Of a stretch of DNA of 64,000 nt, positions 8,314 to 18,143 are shown one piece after another. Below the pieces are notes generated by a model, which saw only the letters and a list, made by a program, of their open reading frames with translations, was not told the DNA's origin and did no database searches. The DNA is from Methanococcus maripaludis C5 (GTDB taxonomy: Archaea; AGJL01; Methanococci; Methanococcales; Methanococcaceae): positions 372,001-436,000 of the forward strand of contig NC_009135.1 of NCBI RefSeq assembly GCF_000016125.1. Direction: 5' to 3'. Position 1 is the stretch's first letter. The number at the start of each line of letters is the position of its first letter. The translations under genes and the position numbers were made by a program.

Positions 8314-8865
8314 ATGGCACAAGTATCTCGTGAAATGGTAGAAAATTCAGGCATTAATGTAGATGAACTGGTTGAACTTCTGGTTAAGAATGCTGCTGCC
8401 GAATTAACCACATTTTACTACTATACTATATTGAGAATTAATTTAATTGGATTAGAGGGGGAAGGCCTTAAAGAAATTGCAGAAACAGCTAGAATTGAAG
8501 ATAGAAATCATTTTGAAGCACTAGTTCCAAGAATCTACGAATTGGGTGGATCGCTTCCAAAAGATATGAAAGATTTCCACGATATATCTGGTTGTCCACC
8601 TGCATATTTGCCAGATGACATTACAGATATCAATAAGCTAATGAAAGTTTTATTGCAGGCAGAACAATGTGCAGTTAAGCAGTATACAAAAATTTGCAAC
8701 ATGACTGCAGGAAAAGATCACAGAACGTATGATCTTGCTTTGGCAATATTGAATGAAGAAATTCAGCATGAATCATGGTTTTCAGAATTTTTAGGTGATG
8801 GGCCATCAGGACACTTCCTTAGAAAAGGAAAAACGTCTCCATTCGTATCTAAATTTTTAGAATAA
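8314..8865 (+). CDS. Dps-like ferritin (DPSL / thioferritin type)
   Basis: Iron-storing and peroxide-consuming ferritin-fold cage protein, 183 residues. The di-iron ligands are visible: a first-helix Glu, the ExxH of EDRNH, a third-helix Glu, and the ExxH of NEEIQHE. Two cysteines near the site (SGCPPAY and AEQCA) are the hallmark of the archaeal Dps-like class. GGGGGTGA sits five bases before the ATG at 8314, so the ATG at 8299 is rejected. The gene is monocistronic, with a TATA box near 8267-8275. Confidence 0.85.
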   Translation: MAQVSREMVENSGINVDELVELLVKNAAAELTTFYYYTILRINLIGLEGEGLKEIAETARIEDRNHFEALVPRIYELGGSLPKDMKDFHDISGCPPAYLPDDITDINKLMKVLLQAEQCAVKQYTKICNMTAGKDHRTYDLALAILNEEIQHESWFSEFLGDGPSGHFLRKGKTSPFVSKFLE

Positions 8866-8990
8866 CCTAATTAACTATTCTTTTTATATTTAAAAAGATT
8901 TTTGGAAAATTAAAAATCTTATTTTAGATATTTCCTATTTTTTATCAATTTTTCAAAAAAAGTATATTTTATTTTAAATTAATTAAATTT
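8866..8990. terminator. A+T-rich convergent terminator region
   Basis: Non-coding stretch between convergent genes, with several T-runs on both strands that fit U-tract termination in both directions. Confidence 0.4.
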
Positions 8991-9605
8991 TTAAAATCTT
9001 ATTTTGAATATTCCATAAAGAACATATAATAAAGCACACAATGCGAGCGGTTCAATAAAACCAAACATTGAAAGTATTATCGATATCCCAAATATTGCTA
9101 AAAGTGGCTTTTTCGGATATTTTGGATAGGTAATGTCTGATATCATAAGAATGCCTGCAATAATTGCAATAATTGAAACTATGTATTCGGATCCAAAATT
9201 GTATTTTAAAAACACCTGGCTTAACACACATAAAAACAATGCAGCAGCAGGAATTGGAAGTCCAATAAAATGTTTTACATCAAGGATTCCAAATCTTGCA
9301 AGCCTTAAAGCGCCCCCTATTAAAAATACAATTGATGCAAAAATTACGGCGGTTGAATCAAAGTAATAATAAATTAAATATGCTGGAGCGACACCAAAAC
9401 TTACAACATCGCAAATACTATCTAGTTCTGCACCAAAATCAGAAACCGTGTTTGTTTTTCTCGCAACAATTCCATCAAGTGCATCAAACACAATTGAAAT
9501 ATAAACAAAACGAAAATCGTGGAGAAGTATTGCAAGCATCCCGAAAATAATGTTTATAACTGTTACATAATCCGAAATCGTGATTATGTTTCTAATTTTG
9601 AACAT
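8991..9605 (-). CDS. pssA: Archaetidylserine synthase (CDP-alcohol phosphatidyltransferase)
   Basis: Membrane enzyme joining L-serine to CDP-archaeol in archaeal phospholipid synthesis, 204 residues with about six to eight hydrophobic segments. The full CDP-alcohol phosphotransferase signature is present: D41, D44-G45, A48-R49, G58, D62 and D66. The closeness to the PssA class suggests serine as acceptor; inositol or glycerol phosphate are alternatives. It starts 11 bp after the glycosyltransferase gene stops, so the two are likely cotranscribed. Confidence 0.85.
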   Translation of the reverse strand: MFKIRNIITISDYVTVINIIFGMLAILLHDFRFVYISIVFDALDGIVARKTNTVSDFGAELDSICDVVSFGVAPAYLIYYYFDSTAVIFASIVFLIGGALRLARFGILDVKHFIGLPIPAAALFLCVLSQVFLKYNFGSEYIVSIIAIIAGILMISDITYPKYPKKPLLAIFGISIILSMFGFIEPLALCALLYVLYGIFKIRF

Positions 9606-9616
9606 GTTTATCGCCG

Positions 9617-10309
9617 TTAAATCAATTTTTGAATCAATAATTTAAATAGGATTTTAAAGCCAGTAATGACATTCGTTCCTCTTGCCATCGAATATTCTGT
9701 ATAAATCGTTTTTATGGGTACTTCTTTAAATTTGAGATTATTTTTTTTGAAAAGGACTATAAATTCTGATGATACCTCGTATCTATTGCTTTTAAGCTGT
9801 TTTGAAACTATTTCCGCAGCATTATATGAAAAAGCCCTTAGCCCCCCTTGGCTATCGGTAACCATTTGTCCGCCCATAAGATAGGTTATAAAATTTAAAC
9901 CCCAATTTCCTATTTTTTTAATAAATGGCATATTTTTTAGTTCATTTTCATCAATAAGTCTGCTTCCAACAACAACATCAAAATTATCTTCAATTATTGG
10001 TTCTGAAACTTTAATTATATCGTTTGGATCGTGCTGTCCGTCTGCATCAAAGGTTACTATTGCTTTTGGATTGTATTTTATTGCACATTTTAAGCCGGTT
10101 TTAAGTGCTCCACCAAGTCCTCTATTAATAATATGTTTACAAACGATTACATCTTCTGAGATTGCGAGTTTTTCAGTTTTGTCCCTACTTCCATCGTCAA
10201 CTACAATGATATTTTCATAACCGTGGCTTTTTAGGTTGATTAATGTATTTTTAATCATTTTTTCTTCATTATATGCCGGAATTACAACAAAAATATCATT
10301 TTTTTCCAT
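9617..10309 (-). CDS. Family 2 glycosyltransferase (dolichyl-phosphate sugar synthase-like)
   Basis: GT-A fold glycosyltransferase, 230 residues. It begins with the N-terminal VVIPAYNEE motif, followed by VVDDGSRD and the metal-binding FDADGQHDP. The order resembles DPM1/GtrB-like enzymes that load a sugar onto a polyprenyl phosphate. There is no C-terminal membrane anchor, so it is a peripheral enzyme. Paired with pssA, which may point to membrane-lipid or cell-surface glycan work. The donor sugar is unknown. Confidence 0.85.
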   Translation of the reverse strand: MEKNDIFVVIPAYNEEKMIKNTLINLKSHGYENIIVVDDGSRDKTEKLAISEDVIVCKHIINRGLGGALKTGLKCAIKYNPKAIVTFDADGQHDPNDIIKVSEPIIEDNFDVVVGSRLIDENELKNMPFIKKIGNWGLNFITYLMGGQMVTDSQGGLRAFSYNAAEIVSKQLKSNRYEVSSEFIVLFKKNNLKFKEVPIKTIYTEYSMARGTNVITGFKILFKLLIQKLI

Positions 10310-10449
10310 ACTATCCCGAATCGTTTGAATATTTTAAATTCTTTATTTATATTTAAGCTGGTCATATATAAAAAAAGTTATTATATAAATAAACTGTTAT
10401 TTTGTAAATTTTAAAAAAGTTAAGAAATATTTAAAAAAGAAGAATGCAT

Positions 10450-11676
10450 TTACATTGCATTTTCAAGGGTCATATCCATCATTTCTTTAACGGATTTTGC
10501 AAGTTCTGGTGGAAGTCCCGAAATGTCCACGCTTAAGAATCCTTTAATAATCAATGAAGCTGCTTCATCTTCGCTTAAGCCCCTTGACATCAAATACATA
10601 ATCTGATCTTCTGCAATTTTCCCAACTGCCGCTTCGTGCGATAGTTCTAGGTCAGTTTTTTCAGCTTCAAGTTCTGGAACTGCTAAAATATGTCCCTCAT
10701 TTGATAAAATTAGGCCCCTGCACTCAAGGTGTCCTTTAACGTGCGATTCTGCACCTACAAGATGGCCCCGGGATATAACTTCTGCATCATCTACAACGAT
10801 AACCCTTGAAATCATGTCTGCAGCTGAATTTTCACCCGAAAGGATGACTCTTGAGCCCATATCCAGTTTTGAGTCACCTTTTCCATACACAATCGTTTGG
10901 AATGTTGCTTTAGCATTTTTTCCTTCACAGTATGCAGTAGGATAGCTTTGAATGGATTTTACTGGCATCATTGTAACGTAATTGTTAATGAATATCGAAT
11001 CATCATCCATTTTTACTGCAGTTCTGGGTCTTACGTGTACGTTTTCCCCCCAGTTGTGAATCATTGTAAATGTAAGTTTTGCATTCTTTCCAATATATAT
11101 TTCAGAAACTCCTAAGTGAAGTCCAGATTTTACGTGCGGGGATGTAGTACAACCAGTAATTAAATTTAATTCGGCTCCATCTTCAACAATGATAATGTTG
11201 TGGACGTTTTGAGATACTTCTTCACTGCCGATTAAAAGGCAAGTTTGAAGAGGAATTGTTTTTTTAACGCCTTTTGGAGCTCTGATAAAGTATCCTTCGG
11301 TAAGTTCGTTTGCAACTCTGGCTCCGTACTTATCACTCATTTTTACAGCACTCCAGTAGTAGTCGTCAAGTTCGAATTTTTCAAGAGCTTCGGTGATAGG
11401 CATAATTATAATATCTGAATACATTTTGGAGTATACTGCATCACTATTTACCTGAACGTAGGATCCGATGGTGTTTTTCTCTTCAATATCTACACCCACA
11501 TTTGCAAGAGCTTTTTTGTGATCATCACTTAACTCTTTCAATGAATCTACTTTCAAAAGGTTTTCTTTTGGTGTGGGGTACATGCTTAAATCAATATCTT
11601 CTCCGAATTTTGCAGAAACGTCCTTGTATTTCTGAGCCATTTCTTTTACTTGTTGCAACTTTTTTTCTGACAGCAT
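10450..11676 (-). CDS. sufB: SufB/SufD-family Fe-S assembly scaffold
   Basis: Scaffold subunit of the SUF iron-sulfur assembly complex, about 408 residues. The C-terminal part shows the beta-helix core typical of SufB/SufD ([21 protein letters not shown] region) and a conserved [23 protein letters not shown] tail. The ATG at 11676 follows GGTGTG; a GTG further upstream is inside the RBS. It overlaps the end of sufC by about 30 bases. There is only one SufB/D-type gene with SufC, i.e. the minimal archaeal SufBC system; no cysteine desulfurase is nearby. Confidence 0.9.
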   Translation of the reverse strand: MLSEKKLQQVKEMAQKYKDVSAKFGEDIDLSMYPTPKENLLKVDSLKELSDDHKKALANVGVDIEEKNTIGSYVQVNSDAVYSKMYSDIIIMPITEALEKFELDDYYWSAVKMSDKYGARVANELTEGYFIRAPKGVKKTIPLQTCLLIGSEEVSQNVHNIIIVEDGAELNLITGCTTSPHVKSGLHLGVSEIYIGKNAKLTFTMIHNWGENVHVRPRTAVKMDDDSIFINNYVTMMPVKSIQSYPTAYCEGKNAKATFQTIVYGKGDSKLDMGSRVILSGENSAADMISRVIVVDDAEVISRGHLVGAESHVKGHLECRGLILSNEGHILAVPELEAEKTDLELSHEAAVGKIAEDQIMYLMSRGLSEDEAASLIIKGFLSVDISGLPPELAKSVKEMMDMTLENAM

Positions 11677-12392
11677 GAAACACACCTCTGGTATCCGTTT
11701 TTGATAATTTCATTTAAAATTTCATCAGGTGTTCCTGAACATGCAATTACTCCGTCTAAGAGTACGTGAGCTTTATCAACTTCCATGAAATTAAGGATAT
11801 ACCCGAGGTGGGTTATGATAAGTCCTGATTTATTTCTTTCACTTGGTTTTTTATTTTTATCGAGTAAATGATTGATAATTCCACCAAGGATCTCTACATT
11901 TTCAACGTCAACACCACTATCCGGTTCATCAAACATTACAAGATCAGGGTTTTGTGCGAAAATCTGTAATAATTCAGATCTCTTAACTTCGCCACCTGAA
12001 AAACCAACGTTTAGGTCTCTCGAGTAGAAATGCCGGATATTTAATTTTTCAGCCATTTCTTCCATTTCTTCATCACTTCTATTCGAAATGGCATTTATCA
12101 TTGTTTCAAGCCTTACTCCTGAAATTGCAGGCGGTGATTGATAAGAAATACCGATTCCAAGCAATGCTCGTTCATGCATTGGCATATCCGTTATTTCTTT
12201 TCCCTTAAAGTAAATGTTTCCTCTTACAACTTCGTATTTTGGGTTTCCAAGGATCGTATTGAGTAATGTGGATTTTCCCGCCCCATTAGGTCCGAATAAA
12301 ACATGAGTTTCTCCTTTGTCGATATAAAGGTGAATATCTTTTAAAATTTCCTTTTCACCCACCTTAACTGACAAGTCTTCGATTTGTAGCAT
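11646..12392 (-). CDS. sufC: SufC Fe-S assembly ATPase
   Basis: ABC-type ATPase partner of SufB, 248 residues. Walker [10 protein letters not shown] (about 34-42), signature [11 protein letters not shown], and Walker [12 protein letters not shown] are present; the Asp-rich Walker B tail is typical of SufC. The C-terminal tail is cysteine-rich ([11 protein letters not shown]), which is unusual and might bind metal. It starts with ATG after GGTGATTAA, directly abutting afpA, and is translationally coupled to sufB. Confidence 0.95.
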   Translation of the reverse strand: MLQIEDLSVKVGEKEILKDIHLYIDKGETHVLFGPNGAGKSTLLNTILGNPKYEVVRGNIYFKGKEITDMPMHERALLGIGISYQSPPAISGVRLETMINAISNRSDEEMEEMAEKLNIRHFYSRDLNVGFSGGEVKRSELLQIFAQNPDLVMFDEPDSGVDVENVEILGGIINHLLDKNKKPSERNKSGLIITHLGYILNFMEVDKAHVLLDGVIACSGTPDEILNEIIKNGYQRCVSCCQKKSCNK

Positions 12393-12947
12393 TTAATCAC
12401 CTTTAATATGTTTTAGCAATGCCTCTCTAATCTCATCCACGTTTTCCAGTACAGTAATGCTCTGCATTTTCTTAAGTACATTAACATTTTCTACATCTGT
12501 ATCTCTAATATATAGCTTTAGTGTTTTACCCCCGGGGAGAATTGTTTCTATCTCTTCTTTTTTGTTATCTGGAGGGTAGATATATGTTGGAACCATTGCT
12601 TTTGTTCCTTGTGCAACTGAATTCGTAATCAAAGTGTCAGCAACCCCATGTGCTATTTTTGCAACACTGTTTGCAGTTACTGGCGCAACCAAAAATAAAT
12701 CGTATTTTCCAGTTTGCAACATTCCGGGTAAGAATGGAGCGTTTGAATTTACTTCTTTTCGAATATTATAAAAAGTATCTTTTAATTTACCCATTAATTT
12801 ATACCAGTTAAGTACCATTTCTGCACTTTTTGAGTAGTATATATCTACATCTAACTCTTCATGTTCTTTTTTTAATTCAATAATCATTTCAACGATTTCT
12901 TCGATTTTATCGCCACAACCAGTAATGCCCCAAGCTACTTTAACCAT
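12393..12947 (-). CDS. afpA: Archaeoflavoprotein AfpA
   Basis: FMN-binding flavoprotein of the flavoprotein/Dfp-like fold, 184 residues. The N-terminal KVAWGITGCGDK and the central FLVAPVTANSVAKIAHGVADTLITN segment are characteristic. In Archaeoglobus, AfpA accepts electrons from the iron-sulfur flavoprotein Isf, and the gene directly upstream here is an Isf homologue. It abuts sufC without a gap. A role in supplying electrons for Fe-S assembly is inferred from this order. Confidence 0.82.
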   Translation of the reverse strand: MVKVAWGITGCGDKIEEIVEMIIELKKEHEELDVDIYYSKSAEMVLNWYKLMGKLKDTFYNIRKEVNSNAPFLPGMLQTGKYDLFLVAPVTANSVAKIAHGVADTLITNSVAQGTKAMVPTYIYPPDNKKEEIETILPGGKTLKLYIRDTDVENVNVLKKMQSITVLENVDEIREALLKHIKGD

Positions 12948-12949
12948 TT

Positions 12950-13543
12950 TTATTCACCCTTTTCAATTAAACAATTTTGAAATTTTTTAAGGGTTCTTTT
13001 AAGAGTTCTTATTCCTTCAGAATCTTCTTCAACCCCTTTTCTGCCCTGATCCTGGGACCAAAACGTAGCGCCCAAATTAGAACCAAAAGAACCGCCACTT
13101 ATTGGAATTACTCCGTTTAGTATGTAAAAGTCATGAATGGTTTTTAATACAACTTCTTGGCCACCGTTTCTGTCACCGCCAACAGAAAGCCCAATTCCAT
13201 GTTTATTCCTTAAAACATCTATATCTTCTGCAAATATTGCCCTACATCTATCCATAATTGTTTTTAACTGCCCGGAAACTGTTCCGTTATAACAAGGACT
13301 TCCCAAAATTACTGCATCAGCCCATTTTAATCCATCATAGATTTCTTGCATGCCATCTTTATGAACACAGCCTTTTTTCGTTCTCAAACAGTAATCACAA
13401 TGTATGCAAAATTCAATTTTCTTTTGAAAAACTGAGATGTATCTAGTTTCGAATCCTTTATCTTTTAAATAATCAAGTGCGTAATTTACAGCAAAATGAG
13501 TTCCTTCCTTTCTCGGGCTTCCAGATATTCCAAGGATTTTCAT
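12950..13543 (-). CDS. Iron-sulfur flavoprotein (Isf, NADPH-dependent FMN reductase fold)
   Basis: Cytoplasmic flavoprotein that carries FMN and a 4Fe-4S cluster and moves electrons from ferredoxin, 197 residues. The compact cluster motif C46-x2-C49-x2-C52-x6-C59 is present. The FMN phosphate loop GISGSPRKEGTHF is at residues 5-17. It is the first gene of the isf-afpA-sufC-sufB run; the RBS GGTGT precedes ATG. In known systems, Isf reduces oxygen or peroxide, or passes electrons to AfpA. Confidence 0.88.
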   Translation of the reverse strand: MKILGISGSPRKEGTHFAVNYALDYLKDKGFETRYISVFQKKIEFCIHCDYCLRTKKGCVHKDGMQEIYDGLKWADAVILGSPCYNGTVSGQLKTIMDRCRAIFAEDIDVLRNKHGIGLSVGGDRNGGQEVVLKTIHDFYILNGVIPISGGSFGSNLGATFWSQDQGRKGVEEDSEGIRTLKRTLKKFQNCLIEKGE

Positions 13544-13705
13544 AAAAACACCTATTCATTAAAAAATATTTACGATAATATGTTGATAAGAATTTAAATC
13601 CATATTAGTTAATATATTTCTATATAATTTATCTTTTTGTATTGGTTCTGATTTTAAAATGCAAAATTGCGACTATTTTGAACTTGAAACAAATATTTTA
13701 AGATA

Positions 13706-15877
13706 TTATTTCCAAGGATCGTACCTTTTCAAAAGTAAGGACAATCCAATAATTGTTATGGAACTCAAAGTCATCGCAAAAGCTGCAAGTTCGGGTTCAA
13801 ACCTGATATTATATGAATAAAGAGCACCAGCAGCAACAGGGATTAAAATCGAGTTGTATGCAAAAGCCCAGAACAGATTTAATTTGATCTGTTTTAGTAC
13901 TCGTTTACTCAATTTTACAAATCCTGTAACATATTTCAAATCGTCATTCATTAAAACGACTTCACCGGTTTCAATTGCGATATCAGTTCCACTTCCAACT
14001 GCAATTCCAACATCTGCAGTAGAAAGGGCAGGGGCATCATTTATACCATCACCAATAAATTCAACGTAACCTCCTGCGGTTTCCTGAATTGATTTGACAA
14101 TTTCAGCCTTTTTTTCAGGCAAAACATTTGAAAATACGTGATCTTCTAAAATACCAACTTCTTTTCCAATAACTTTTGCAGTTTTTTCATTGTCTCCCGT
14201 AATCATGTAGGATTCAATGCCCATTTCACGCAAATTTTGAATCGTAATTTTCGCATTTTCTTTTATTTTATCAGATATTGCAATTATCCCAATTATTTTA
14301 TTCTCAAGGGCAACAATTATCACGGTTTTTGCATTTTCCTCTAATCGCGATATTTTTTTGTTATAATCCTCATTTATCGAAAGATTATTTTCTTCCATAA
14401 GGCGCCTGTTCCCTATGAAAACCCTCTGATCTTTTAATACCCCAATAACGCCCATTCCCGTAATTGATTCAAATTTTTCAGGTTCTTGAAGTGAAATATT
14501 TAATTCATCAGCTTTTTTAACAATTGCAATTGCCAAAGGATGCTCAGAATTTTTTTCGAAGGACCCTGCAATTACTAAGAGTTCTTCTTTAGTGTAATCC
14601 GTAATTATTTCATCAACTTCAGGTTCTCCTTTTGTGATGGTTCCAGTTTTATCAAAAATCATACATTTGAGGTTTCCTGCAACATCAAATACTTTACTAT
14701 CTTTAATCAAAATACCAAGTTCGGCCCCCCTTCCAACACCAACCGTTATTGCGGTAGGTGTGGCAAGTCCAAGAGCACAAGGGCATGCAATTACCATTAC
14801 AGAAATAAAAGTAGTTACTGCAAGTAATATTCCGCCGTTAAAAAACCAGTATAATGATGAAACAATTGCAATTGTAAATACGAGGGGAATAAAGTAAGAA
14901 ACTGCTTTATCGGCTAGATTTTGAATACCGGATTTTGAAATCTGGGCATTTTTAACAAGCTGAATTATTTGAGACAATACTGTATCTTTTCCAATCTTTT
15001 CAGCGGTTATTTTTAAAATTCCATTTTTATTTATCGTTCCCCCAATTACAGAATCTCCTTTTTTCTTGGGGTTTGGGATCGGTTCACCGGTAATCATTGA
15101 TTCATCAACATACGAATCTCCATCAAAAACAGTCCCATCAACTGCAATCTTTTCCCCGGGGCGAATAAATATAATATCCCCAACAATAACGTCTTCAATT
15201 GGAATTTCAAGTTCTTCATCATTTCTAATAACTTTTGCAGTTTTTACCTGTAAACCCATTAATTTTTTAATCGCTTCGGAGGTTCTACCTTTTGCACGCT
15301 CTTCTAAATATCTTCCAAGGGTTAAAAGCGTTGCAAGCATGATTGTTGTATCATAAAACATGAAATTCATTGGAAGAAGTCCGAAAGTTACAAGCAGTGC
15401 TGAGACATATGCAACCCCCATTCCAAGGGAGTACATTACGTCCATGTTTAGGGACTTAACTTTAAGCGAATTAAATCCTACTTTAAAAATAGGGAGCGCA
15501 ATGTATATCAACGGTGGAAGTGACACTAAAAATGCTAAATATGGTTTATATGGAATTTCTAGGTACATCATTGAGAACAGTGCAATTGAAAAAATTGCCC
15601 CCACAATTATTTTTTTGAGTTTTTCCTTGAGTTCCACGTCTTTATCCGGTAATTCTTCAACTTCTTCTGCAATTCCAAGGACTTCATAGCCTAAACTTTC
15701 AATTTTTATCCCGATATCTTCGATACTAACGATTTTTTCATCAAAATTGATAACTGCACTCTCATCCAGCAAATTTACAGTTATACTTTCAACGCCATCC
15801 ATCTTCGAGACAGATTTTTCAATTGTTTTTACACAAACTGCACAGGTCATTCCGGAAATTTTCAGTTTTACTTCCAT
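13706..15877 (-). CDS. copA: Copper-exporting P1B-type ATPase
   Basis: Heavy-metal pump, 723 residues. It has one N-terminal HMA domain with GMTCAVC (Cys12, Cys15), the TGE motif at 264-266, the membrane metal site CPC at 365-367, the phosphorylation loop DKTGT at 409, SEHPLA at 444 and GDGINDAP at 609. The CPC motif and downstream N/Y-containing helices place it in the Cu(I) class; export is the usual direction. It follows the CopZ-like gene by 18 bp. Confidence 0.95.
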   Translation of the reverse strand: MEVKLKISGMTCAVCVKTIEKSVSKMDGVESITVNLLDESAVINFDEKIVSIEDIGIKIESLGYEVLGIAEEVEELPDKDVELKEKLKKIIVGAIFSIALFSMMYLEIPYKPYLAFLVSLPPLIYIALPIFKVGFNSLKVKSLNMDVMYSLGMGVAYVSALLVTFGLLPMNFMFYDTTIMLATLLTLGRYLEERAKGRTSEAIKKLMGLQVKTAKVIRNDEELEIPIEDVIVGDIIFIRPGEKIAVDGTVFDGDSYVDESMITGEPIPNPKKKGDSVIGGTINKNGILKITAEKIGKDTVLSQIIQLVKNAQISKSGIQNLADKAVSYFIPLVFTIAIVSSLYWFFNGGILLAVTTFISVMVIACPCALGLATPTAITVGVGRGAELGILIKDSKVFDVAGNLKCMIFDKTGTITKGEPEVDEIITDYTKEELLVIAGSFEKNSEHPLAIAIVKKADELNISLQEPEKFESITGMGVIGVLKDQRVFIGNRRLMEENNLSINEDYNKKISRLEENAKTVIIVALENKIIGIIAISDKIKENAKITIQNLREMGIESYMITGDNEKTAKVIGKEVGILEDHVFSNVLPEKKAEIVKSIQETAGGYVEFIGDGINDAPALSTADVGIAVGSGTDIAIETGEVVLMNDDLKYVTGFVKLSKRVLKQIKLNLFWAFAYNSILIPVAAGALYSYNIRFEPELAAFAMTLSSITIIGLSLLLKRYDPWK

Positions 15878-15895
15878 AAGGAATCCCCAAATTTA

Positions 15896-16111
15896 TTAAA
15901 TTAGTTTTTCTGCAGGGTAGAGTTCAAAAGCTTCATTTTTTAAAATTTTTTCTTCATTTAATATATTTTCATCGTAAGTTATTATTCCCTTTCCATTTTC
16001 TAAGTCGATATCAACAGTTATTATTCCTTCAAGTTCACTTAAAAGGTTTTTAATGGTTTTTACACACATCTGACAGCTCATTCCACTTATTTTTAATTTT
16101 AATTCTTTCAT
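15896..16111 (-). CDS. CopZ-like heavy-metal-associated domain protein
   Basis: Single HMA domain of 71 residues, with GMSCQMC near the N-terminus; the two cysteines bind Cu(I). It likely delivers copper to the ATPase encoded next. The start chosen is the ATG at 16111 behind GGTGAT. The upstream ATG at 16123 lies before that site. A TATA box (GTTATATAC) is near 16160-16170, giving a copZ-copA transcript. Confidence 0.88.
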   Translation of the reverse strand: MKELKLKISGMSCQMCVKTIKNLLSELEGIITVDIDLENGKGIITYDENILNEEKILKNEAFELYPAEKLI

Positions 16112-16236
16112 CCCAATCACCATACAATAAATTTAATTAAAAATAATTATGATTGTGCAAGTATATAACACTCCCATGTAAGTATAATTAAAATAAATGG
16201 CGGTAATTTTGGAATTAAAAGTTCAAAAAAGATTAA

Positions 16237-16551
16237 TTATTTGGTTGTATCGCAGATCCAAGTTTTGAATTCTTCGTTTGAATCATCGATAGTTATTTTT
16301 AAGATTACTGGAGTTTCAAATGGGTGTATTTCATTAATCATGTCTTTTAAGACATCCCACTTGTTTTCAGCAGTTTTTAAAAATGCTCCAACTTCAGTTT
16401 TTATTACAATGTCACCATATTCAAAATAGTGTGCTTCATGTTCTCTTAAATTTGCACAGGCTATCATTTTTTTCTCCAAAAGGTATCCTACGATAGATTT
16501 CGCATTTTCAAGGCTTGGAAATGTTGTATAAACTAGTGTCGGTTTACCCAT
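16237..16551 (-). CDS. cutA: Divalent-cation tolerance protein CutA
   Basis: Small trimeric protein of 104 residues; family members bind copper and are linked to metal tolerance. Conserved features are the opening VYTTFPSLENA, the RE(H)E segment, the KTA stretch and the C-terminal HPFETPVILKI. Its RBS GAGGGGAT overlaps the region just after the FprA stop, so it may be the last gene of the oxygen-defence run. The exact role of CutA is unresolved generally. Confidence 0.92.
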   Translation of the reverse strand: MGKPTLVYTTFPSLENAKSIVGYLLEKKMIACANLREHEAHYFEYGDIVIKTEVGAFLKTAENKWDVLKDMINEIHPFETPVILKITIDDSNEEFKTWICDTTK

Positions 16552-16569
16552 TAGTTATCCCCTCATTTT

Positions 16570-17733
16570 TTACATTTTCGCAAGTTTTTTTCCAAATTCG
16601 TAGCATTTTTTAAGATGTTCTTCATCCGGAACAAATCTGCAAGTTAGGCATTCGTCTTCTACAGGATCAAAAGATAATATGTTGAAAGTATTTTTAATAT
16701 GTTTTGTAGCACTCTCTGCCCAGCCATAAGAACCAAATGCTACTGCAATTTTTTTATTTGGTTTCAATCCTTCCATATATTTTAAAAATCTGGCAACTTC
16801 GGGATATAAATTAATATTGAGCGTAGGAGAACCTACAAGCACATATTTTGCATCCAGAATTTCTGCAATTATTTTACTTATTGGAGTTTCAGATATTTTA
16901 TAGACTTTAACTTCCACATTACCCTCCATTAGGCCTTCTGCGATTGAAAGACCGATTTTTTCAGTTGATTTGTACATTGTATCGTATACAATTATGGCCT
17001 TTTCAGAAACATCGTTCGATGCAAATTCAAGATATTTTTCTTTAATTTTTGAAATATCGTCTTTCCAGATAATGCCGTGAGAAGGACAGATTAAATCAGT
17101 TTCAAGAGTATCTACTGTTTTAACCGCATTTGGGATAAGTGTCCTGTAAGGAAGAAGTATATTTGCAAAGTACTCTTTTGCAGAATCTATTGCATAATCG
17201 ATTTCAAAGTCAAATCGTTCACTTGATGCGATGTGCTGTCCAAATGCATCGTTTGAAAACAGTATTTTATCTTCAGGGCAATATGTTACCATGTTGTCTG
17301 GCCAGTGGAGCATCGGAGTTTTAACAAATGTTAAATTTCTATTTCCAATATTTGTTGAATCTCCAGAATCAACGATTATATATTCCCAATCTTTTGTAGT
17401 GTAGTGCAATTCCAGATGTTCTTTTGCTTTTGCGTTTGTTATTATTGTAGCTTTTGAAATTTCCATAATTTTTTCTAAAGAACTGCTGTGATCCATTTCA
17501 ACGTGGTTTACAACGATATAATCTATTTTTTCAGGATCAACTATTTTTTTAATTCTACTGTAAAATTCGTCAAACATGTATTTTTTTACAGTATCTATCA
17601 AAACAATATTTTCATCCACAATTAGGTATGAATTGTAGCTGGAACCGTCTTTAGTTTCGTAACCGTGAAATTCTCTGATATTCCAGTCGATTGCCCCTAC
17701 CCAGTAGACATCTTCTTTTAAAACAACTGCCAT
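16570..17733 (-). CDS. fprA: F420H2 oxidase / flavodiiron protein FprA (copy 1)
   Basis: Reduces O2 to water with F420H2 in methanogens. About 387 residues: an N-terminal metallo-beta-lactamase-like di-iron domain with HVEMDH near residues 84-89 and further ligands (HW, H), then a C-terminal flavodoxin domain from about residue 245 (IVYDTMYKST). The ATG at 17733 follows GGTGTGG. It sits at the end of a gene series for ferritin, superoxide reductase and rubredoxin-like proteins, which fits O2 removal. Confidence 0.93.
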   Translation of the reverse strand: MAVVLKEDVYWVGAIDWNIREFHGYETKDGSSYNSYLIVDENIVLIDTVKKYMFDEFYSRIKKIVDPEKIDYIVVNHVEMDHSSSLEKIMEISKATIITNAKAKEHLELHYTTKDWEYIIVDSGDSTNIGNRNLTFVKTPMLHWPDNMVTYCPEDKILFSNDAFGQHIASSERFDFEIDYAIDSAKEYFANILLPYRTLIPNAVKTVDTLETDLICPSHGIIWKDDISKIKEKYLEFASNDVSEKAIIVYDTMYKSTEKIGLSIAEGLMEGNVEVKVYKISETPISKIIAEILDAKYVLVGSPTLNINLYPEVARFLKYMEGLKPNKKIAVAFGSYGWAESATKHIKNTFNILSFDPVEDECLTCRFVPDEEHLKKCYEFGKKLAKM

Positions 17734-17761
17734 AACCACACCCTAAAAAAAGTTAAATAAA

Positions 17762-18112
17762 TTAGAATTCGACAACAGTGTAGCTATTGTCAAGATATTT
17801 TTTGAGACTTACATGTCCGTGAAGCTCGTTTTCAAGAGCAATTTTTCCCTTTATGCTTGTAAAAACATCGAACATATGGGAGCATGCTTCACAAGCTACA
17901 AAATCATCTTTCAATGCTTCAACATGATCTTTTAACGGATGATCTGCTTTTAAAAGTTCATTGAACCATTTAACAGCTTCTCCTTCAAAGACAATTTTTA
18001 CTTCGTCTCCTTTTTCTTTCATTTCTTTTGCAAAGAGCAGTGCATGGAATATTATTGGAACGTATGGTTTTCCCCCTTTATCATACGTAAATATCAAAAA
18101 ACAAGCTTTCAT
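17762..18112 (-). CDS. DsrE-like protein
   Basis: Small cytoplasmic protein of 116 residues with a DsrE/DsrF-like fold: start KACFLIFTYDKGG, then HALLFAKEMKEKGDEVKIVFEGEAVKW. Members bind or relay sulfur, or act as small redox adaptors. It has two cysteines in CEACSHMF (about residues 77-80). RBS GAGGGGGT. Between fprA and the rubredoxin-like gene, so a redox or sulfur-relay role in oxygen defence is inferred. Confidence 0.75.
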   Translation of the reverse strand: MKACFLIFTYDKGGKPYVPIIFHALLFAKEMKEKGDEVKIVFEGEAVKWFNELLKADHPLKDHVEALKDDFVACEACSHMFDVFTSIKGKIALENELHGHVSLKKYLDNSYTVVEF

Positions 18113-18143
18113 AATTTACCCCCTCTAAAAAAATAATAATTAG

